A DNA stretch of 64,000 nt from Variovorax ginsengisoli (lineage in GTDB: Bacteria > Pseudomonadota > Gammaproteobacteria > Burkholderiales > Burkholderiaceae_C), in the NCBI RefSeq assembly GCF_030811835.1, contig NZ_JAUSRO010000015.1, positions 108,238 to 172,237 on the forward strand, in the 5' to 3' direction. The translations under genes and the position numbers were made by a program. The notes beneath the pieces were generated by a model that was not told the DNA's origin, ran no database searches, and worked only from the letters and a program-made list of their open reading frames with translations. This document shows positions 60,046 to 64,000 of this stretch, piece by piece. How positions within the stretch are numbered: position 1 is the stretch's first letter; each line of letters begins with the position of its first letter.

Positions 60046-61304
60046 CGCTCTCTGTGCACCAGGCGCACCTGGCCTCCTGGTCCATCGCGGCCGCTGCCAC
60101 AGCCGGGGTGATCGTGCGCCCGTTCAGGCTGCCCGAGGCCGTGTGGGCCGTCTCGGGGGCCGTGTTGCTGGTCGTGCTGGGTCTGCTGCCCTATCGTGAG
60201 GCGCTCCTGGCCGTCGGCAAGGGCACGGATGTCTATCTGTTCCTCATCGGCATGATGCTGCTGTCGGAAATCGCGCGGCGCGAGGGCCTGTTCGACTGGG
60301 TGGCGGCGCAGGCCGTCAACCATGCGCGCGGCTCGCCCCGGCGCCTGTTCCTGTTGATCTACATCGTGGGCGTGCTGGTCACGACCTTCCTGTCGAACGA
60401 CGCCACGGCCGTGGTGCTCACCCCGGCCGTGTATGCCGCGGCGCGCAAGGCCAAGGTGGAGCCGCTGCCTTACCTCTTCATCTGCGCCTTCATTGCGAAT
60501 GCGGCGAGTTTCGTGCTGCCGATCTCCAACCCGGCCAACATCGTGCTGTACGGCGACCGCACACCACCGCTGGGTGCCTGGCTGGCCAGCTTTGCATTGC
60601 CGGCGTTGCTCTCGATCGTGGCCACCTACGTGGCGCTGCGTTTCACCGAGGGCCGGCGGCTGCAGGCGCAGTGCGAACGCGATGTCGAGGTGCCCCGGTT
60701 GTCGGCTGGCGCCTGGACGGCCATGGTCGGCATCGTCCTGACGGCCGTGGTGCTGCTGGTGGTGTCGGCGCGTGACCTGCAACTGGGCCTGCCAACGGCG
60801 GTCATGGGCATCCTGACGACAGCGGTCGTGCTCGTGGTGGCGCGCTCGTCGCCCTGGGAGACGGTCCGGGGTGTGTCATGGGCGGTGCTGCCGCTGGTGG
60901 CGGGGCTGTTCGTGCTGGTCGAGGCGCTGGTGGCGACCGGCCTGATCGGCGACCTGGCGCGCCTGCTGACGCGTTCGGTTGCCGCCTCGCCACAGGCGAC
61001 GCCTTGGGTGGCCGGCGGGGCCATCGCGGTCGTGTCGAACCTCATGAACAACCTGCCTGCGGGCCTGGTGGCGAGTTCGACCCTGCAGTTGGCGCAGCCG
61101 CCGCAACACGTGGTTGACGCGCTGCTCATCGGCGTGGACCTGGGGCCGAATCTCTCGGTGACGGGTTCGCTGGCGACCATCCTGTGGCTGACGGCAATCC
61201 GCCGCGAGGGCGAGGACGTTGGCTTCTGGCGCTTCTTCAAGCTCGGGGCGATCGTGATGCCACCCGCGCTGCTGCTGGCGCTCGCGGCGCGCTTGATGAT
61301 CTGA
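60042..61304 (+). CDS. ArsB/NhaD-superfamily ion transporter (arsenite-permease-like)
   Basis: A 420-residue inner-membrane protein with about 11 hydrophobic helices. Motifs include GTDVYLFLIGMMLLSEIARREG, FLSNDATAVVLTPAVYAAARK and NAASFVLPISNPANIVLYGD, as in ArsB/ArsJ-like permeases. C-terminal SNLMNNLPAGLVAS and GPNLSVTGSLATILWL form the second half of the inverted repeat fold. The substrate may be arsenite or an organic anion; no arsR or arsC is nearby, so arsenic resistance is not supported by context. Confidence 0.85.
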   Translation: MTLSVHQAHLASWSIAAAATAGVIVRPFRLPEAVWAVSGAVLLVVLGLLPYREALLAVGKGTDVYLFLIGMMLLSEIARREGLFDWVAAQAVNHARGSPRRLFLLIYIVGVLVTTFLSNDATAVVLTPAVYAAARKAKVEPLPYLFICAFIANAASFVLPISNPANIVLYGDRTPPLGAWLASFALPALLSIVATYVALRFTEGRRLQAQCERDVEVPRLSAGAWTAMVGIVLTAVVLLVVSARDLQLGLPTAVMGILTTAVVLVVARSSPWETVRGVSWAVLPLVAGLFVLVEALVATGLIGDLARLLTRSVAASPQATPWVAGGAIAVVSNLMNNLPAGLVASSTLQLAQPPQHVVDALLIGVDLGPNLSVTGSLATILWLTAIRREGEDVGFWRFFKLGAIVMPPALLLALAARLMI

Positions 61305-61308
61305 AGGC

Positions 61309-61566
61309 TCAGCCGCGCAGCGACTCGATCAGGTCGATGTACTTCTGCTTTGCCTCGTCGGCACCGACGCCCTTGTGGGCGGTCCATGCATCCCACTTTG
61401 CGCGTGCGACGAAGTCGCTGAAGCTGGGCCGCTTGGCAGTGTTGTCACCTTCGGTCGCCTGCTTGAAGAGACCATAGATCTGCAGCAGCGTCGGATTGTC
61501 CGGGCGTTCTGCCAGAAGCTTGGAGTTGGCCTGGGCGGTTTCGAAGGCAGTGTTCAGGTCGGACAT
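61309..61566 (-). CDS. Acyl-CoA-binding protein
   Basis: An 85-residue four-helix protein with the ACBP core LQIYGLFKQATEGD, FVARAKWDAW and EAKQKYIDLIESL, including the tyrosine and lysine that hold the CoA headgroup. It buffers and transports acyl-CoA esters in the cytoplasm. ACBPs are typical of eukaryotes but also occur in some Proteobacteria. It is convergent with the transporter gene, 4 nt apart. Confidence 0.93.
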   Translation of the reverse strand: MSDLNTAFETAQANSKLLAERPDNPTLLQIYGLFKQATEGDNTAKRPSFSDFVARAKWDAWTAHKGVGADEAKQKYIDLIESLRG

Positions 61567-61658
61567 GGCGGACGTGGAGAGCGAAGGTGGAATGGATTCG
61601 GGATGGAGCGGAAGCCCATCTTAAGTGACGTTGCCGTCTATTTCCACCCTGCGGCAGG

Positions 61659-62507
61659 TCAGTCGTGCAGTCCGGCGCGCGCCAGTTCCTGGTCGAGGCG
61701 CTCGCGCGCATCGGCCGGCCTGAGTGCGGCGGCCTGTTCATAGAGCCGCGTCGCCTCGGCCATGGCGGTTTCGCCTTCGAGCATGACCAGGGCGCGGGCA
61801 TGCTCCATGAGGGCGCTGGCGGAGTGGGGGTTGAGCGCCAGCGCACGTTCGAACAGGTCGCGGGCCGCGTCGGCACGCACGCCATAGGTCATGCGGCCCA
61901 CCAGCGGGCCGACCTTGTCGATGACTTCAGCGTGGAAGGCGCCCAGCGCAATGTGCGCATCGGCATGCGCGGGCCGCAGCGAGATCACGCGTTCCAGCGC
62001 GTCCTTGACCTGGCTGCCCAGGCCTTGCGCCAGTGCCCTTGCAACGCTGATGCCCTGGCTGTATCGACCCAGCGCGTAGGCGTACCAGTAGTGTGCGTCG
62101 CTGTCGTCGGGCGCCGCATGCAGGCGTTGGGCGGCGCGTTCGGCCACCTGGCGCAGCAGTGCCAGGCGCACGCTGTCGCGCGACTCCAGATAGTTGGCGT
62201 AGATGGCGGTGGCCTGGTTGGTCAGTGCCAGGCCTGCTGTGCCGTGCTGCAGGCCCACGGCGGCTGCGCCTTCGAAGTCGCCGCAGTGGTAACGCACCCA
62301 GCCTTGCGCCAGCGTGCCCTCGGGAGGGGGCGGCCGACCCTGGCCGGCATGCAGGCGTTCCCATTGCGTGCGCACCGCGGTTTCATCGAAATGGGGGAGG
62401 TCGGTATAGGGAGTGACGGCCCAGGGATGGCTCGGCACCACGGCCAGGCCGGCGCCCGCCAGCTCCGACGGCACGAAGGATCGTTGCGAGGAATCTATGT
62501 ACGGCAT
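61659..62507 (-). CDS. Tetratricopeptide-repeat protein
   Basis: A 282-residue helical protein. Repeated A/L/Y patterns (DSDAHYWYAYALGRYSQGIS, AHADAHIALGAFHAEVIDKV, NPHSASALMEHARALVMLEG) indicate TPR-like units from about residue 120 onward. No signal peptide is seen. The ATG at 62507 begins 4 nt after the TetR stop; an alternative ATG at 62537 would overlap it. No enzymatic motif is present, so it is probably a scaffold or adaptor. Confidence 0.8.
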   Translation of the reverse strand: MPYIDSSQRSFVPSELAGAGLAVVPSHPWAVTPYTDLPHFDETAVRTQWERLHAGQGRPPPPEGTLAQGWVRYHCGDFEGAAAVGLQHGTAGLALTNQATAIYANYLESRDSVRLALLRQVAERAAQRLHAAPDDSDAHYWYAYALGRYSQGISVARALAQGLGSQVKDALERVISLRPAHADAHIALGAFHAEVIDKVGPLVGRMTYGVRADAARDLFERALALNPHSASALMEHARALVMLEGETAMAEATRLYEQAAALRPADARERLDQELARAGLHD

Positions 62508-62511
62508 GGCG

Positions 62512-63192
62512 TCACGCAGGAGTGGGTGAGGCCGCATCTTCGCGGCTGTAGGCGCTGCTGAGCGTCAACAGGTGCCGGCGCTGGTCAGGAGCGAGGTAGG
62601 GGGCGAGCAGGTGCAGGGTGTGGTGGCCGCCGCGCAGCAGCGCACTCTGGGCATGCGCAGGTTCGAGCGCTTCGCGCGGATTGCGCACGTATTCGTAGTT
62701 CAGCCAGTAGGTGAGCACGACCACCATGCTTTGCGAAAGCGCGTCGACTTCGCGTGCCTCGATGTCCAGATGTCCGGCTCGGCTCAGGCCGGCGAGCAGC
62801 GCGCGGATCGCCTGCGCCTTCTTCTTGAGCACGATCTGGAACTGGGTCTCGATGTGTCGGTTCTTGCTCAGCAGATCGTTGAGGTCGCGGTAGAGGAAAC
62901 GGTAGCGCCAGATCAGTTCGAACAGGCTGTGCATGAAGAACCAGGCGTCTTCGACGTCTTGAATGCCCGAACTCGCATGCAGCAACTCGTTCAGATCGGC
63001 TTCGTAAGCTTCGAAGAGCTTGTTGATCAGCTCGTCCTTGGCCGGGTAGTGGTAGTACAGGTTGCCTGGGCTGATGCCCAGTTCATTGGCCACGAGCGTG
63101 GTCGACACGTTCGGCTCACCGAAGCGATTGAAAAGATCGAGCGCGATCTCCAGAATGCGTTCTGCCGTGCGGCGCGGTGCTTTCTTGGCCAT
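62512..63192 (-). CDS. TetR family transcriptional regulator
   Basis: A 226-residue repressor-type protein. The N-terminal helix-turn-helix (ILEIALDLFNRFGEPNVSTT, then ANELGISPGNLYYHY) is followed by a mainly helical ligand and dimer domain with aromatic-rich FELIWRYRFLYRDLNDLLSK. The YYHYPAKDELI segment resembles regulators near PHA and fatty-acid genes. It lies 81 bp after the phasin gene on the same strand, so it may act on that gene or on the downstream TPR gene. Confidence 0.92.
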   Translation of the reverse strand: MAKKAPRRTAERILEIALDLFNRFGEPNVSTTLVANELGISPGNLYYHYPAKDELINKLFEAYEADLNELLHASSGIQDVEDAWFFMHSLFELIWRYRFLYRDLNDLLSKNRHIETQFQIVLKKKAQAIRALLAGLSRAGHLDIEAREVDALSQSMVVVLTYWLNYEYVRNPREALEPAHAQSALLRGGHHTLHLLAPYLAPDQRRHLLTLSSAYSREDAASPTPA

Positions 63193-63272
63193 GGTGAAGC
63201 CCCGTTTTTGTCTCTGGGGTTCACTCTAGCGCATGTGCGCCGCTGGCGGGCGCAAATCGTGGTGTCCGCCGG

Positions 63273-63767
63273 TCAATCGTCCGTGCGGGGCGTGCGACGA
63301 CGAGCTGTCTTCTTGGGTGCGGGCGATGGCGCGCGCGCAGCAGGTTTGCGGGCGGAGCGGGACGGGGTGGTGCCCCCGGCCTGGCCCTGCTGCGCCTGGA
63401 GCCGGGCTTCGAGTGCCTCGATGCGTGCCTGCAGCGCAGCCACGTCCTCGGCGGACGGTATTCCCAGATTCTTCAGCGCACGGGCGACACGTTCTTCGAA
63501 GATGTTTTCCAGCTTGCCCCAGCCCCCCGTCGCCTTGGCGCCGAACTCGCTGGCGAGTCCGGCCATGCGAGCCTGGGCCTGGGCCAGTGTTTCCTCTGCC
63601 GCCTGCTGGGTTTTCTTCTGGATGCCCTGGCCGTCCTTGACCAGTGCCTCGAAAGCCTTGCTGCCTTCCTGCTGCATCTTGGCGAATGCGCCCAGCCCGG
63701 CCAGCCAGATCTGCTGGGCGGAGTCCTTGATGCGTTCGGCGGATTTTTCGTCTTCGGGGGTGGCCAT
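63273..63767 (-). CDS. Phasin family protein (PhaF/PhaI-like polyhydroxyalkanoate granule protein)
   Basis: A 164-residue protein. The first ~125 residues form amphipathic helices (QQIWLAGLGAFAKMQQEGSK, EDVAALQARIEALEARLQAQ with a heptad coiled-coil pattern), as in PHA-granule phasins. The C-terminal ~30 residues are Lys/Arg/Pro/Ala-rich (KPAARAPSPAPKKTARRR), like the DNA-binding tail of PhaF. It would coat granules and may tether them to the nucleoid. The ATG at 63767 opens MATPEDEKSAERIK. Confidence 0.88.
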   Translation of the reverse strand: MATPEDEKSAERIKDSAQQIWLAGLGAFAKMQQEGSKAFEALVKDGQGIQKKTQQAAEETLAQAQARMAGLASEFGAKATGGWGKLENIFEERVARALKNLGIPSAEDVAALQARIEALEARLQAQQGQAGGTTPSRSARKPAARAPSPAPKKTARRRTPRTDD

Positions 63768-63794
63768 GGGCGGTCTCTCGTCTCGAAAAGGGCT

Positions 63795-63814
63795 GGCGCG
63801 GCGCGTGCCGCGCC
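63795..63814 (-). terminator. Rho-independent terminator of the ManC-type gene
   Basis: GGCGCGGC and GCCGCGCC pair around a 4-nt loop and are followed on the minus strand by AGCCCTTTTC, 7 nt after the stop of the partial gene. Confidence 0.75.
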
Positions 63815-63820
63815 GTGTCG

Positions 63821-64000
63821 TCACTTGGCGCGTGCGGTGATGGAGGTGACGCGACCGTAGGTGTCGTCGAAGCGCACGATGTCATCTTCGCCGAGGTACC
63901 CGCCGGTCTGCACTTCGATCACTTCCAGCATGGTCTTGCCCGGGTTCTCCAGGCGGTGGACGGCGCCCAGCGGCAGGTAGATCGACTCGTTCTCGCGCAC
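63821..64000 (-). CDS. Mannose-1-phosphate guanylyltransferase/mannose-6-phosphate isomerase, C-terminal end (partial)
   Basis: Only the last 59 residues are in the window. They read RENESIYLPLGAVHRLENPG, then LEVIEVQTGGYLGEDDIVRF, the cupin isomerase end of bifunctional ManC/AlgA/CpsB-type enzymes that make GDP-mannose for exopolysaccharide or LPS. The N-terminal transferase domain lies outside. The stop TGA is at 63821. Confidence 0.85.
   Translation of the reverse strand: MRENESIYLPLGAVHRLENPGKTMLEVIEVQTGGYLGEDDIVRFDDTYGRVTSITARAK

Noticed and set aside
60042..61304. Naming the permease an arsenite pump
   Set aside because: No ars regulator, reductase or ATPase is nearby and the superfamily transports several anions, so only the superfamily is claimed.

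Overview
The window is a stretch of GC-rich bacterial chromosome. One 60-nt sample at 19621 is 41/60 G+C. Gene content points to Burkholderiales, most likely Comamonadaceae and Variovorax-like: a Liv transporter joined to an acyl-CoA synthetase and a Crp/Fnr regulator, a TctB protein, a DUF4148-like secreted protein beside a two-component system, a phasin with a PHA-granule protein, and a bacterial acyl-CoA-binding protein. The genus is an inference. I saw no plasmid, prophage, transposase, rRNA or CRISPR signature.

Layout. 1-6.1 kb: the end of a branched-chain amino-acid-type (Liv) ABC transporter operon headed by an acyl-CoA synthetase and divergent from a Crp/Fnr regulator, then an SDR, a small unknown protein and a glutathione transferase. 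6.2-15.1 kb: a nitrogen/carbon catabolic island. It has a cobalt-type nitrile hydratase operon (amidase, alpha, beta, accessory protein, CbiM-like cobalt permease), an AraC activator, an outer-membrane channel, and an acyl-CoA-dehydrogenase-fold flavoenzyme whose C-terminal active-site segment has the Asp/Arg pattern I recall from nitroalkane oxidase. A second, divergent AraC regulator follows. A long direct repeat lies between the last two genes. 15.2-16.5 kb: a CDF metal exporter and tRNA-Gly and tRNA-Cys genes.

16.5-26.7 kb: the potassium-scavenging locus kdpFABC...kdpDE, with a small membrane ORF at each end of kdpFABC. Transporter and sensor genes are split by an AT-richer, oppositely oriented cassette: a PAAR-domain protein, an alpha/beta-hydrolase with a GYSYG nucleophile elbow, and a small membrane protein. 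It reads as a type VI secretion effector-immunity module inserted into the kdp locus. 26.8-35.9 kb: a glycolipid-type glycosyltransferase, an rRNA pseudouridine synthase, a two-component system with a secreted repeat protein, aquaporin, HtpG behind a sigma-32-like promoter, and an SrkA-like kinase. 36-43.8 kb: a DUF2855 protein, Ohr/OhrR with an operator, a NylB-like serine hydrolase, enoyl-CoA hydratase and 3-hydroxyacyl-CoA dehydrogenase, PurT, an orphan TctB and a glycine-rich RRM protein.

44-64 kb is mostly housekeeping: an RhlE-type helicase, DUF3820 and YciH/SUI1 proteins, AMP nucleosidase, glutathione reductase, rhodanese, type III pantothenate kinase, a DUF2817 and an M20 peptidase, a GlpQ-like lipoprotein with an EF-hand loop, an ArgE-like deacetylase, a DUF445 protein, a molybdopterin oxidoreductase heading a chain of overlapping genes, ACBP, a TPR protein, a TetR regulator, a phasin, and the 3' end of a ManC-type gene.

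The most interesting parts are the nitrile/nitroalkane-like island with its operator repeats, the putative T6SS effector cassette splitting kdp, and several strong inverted repeats placed at translation starts or gene ends. All family calls come from motifs and memory; no database search was possible.
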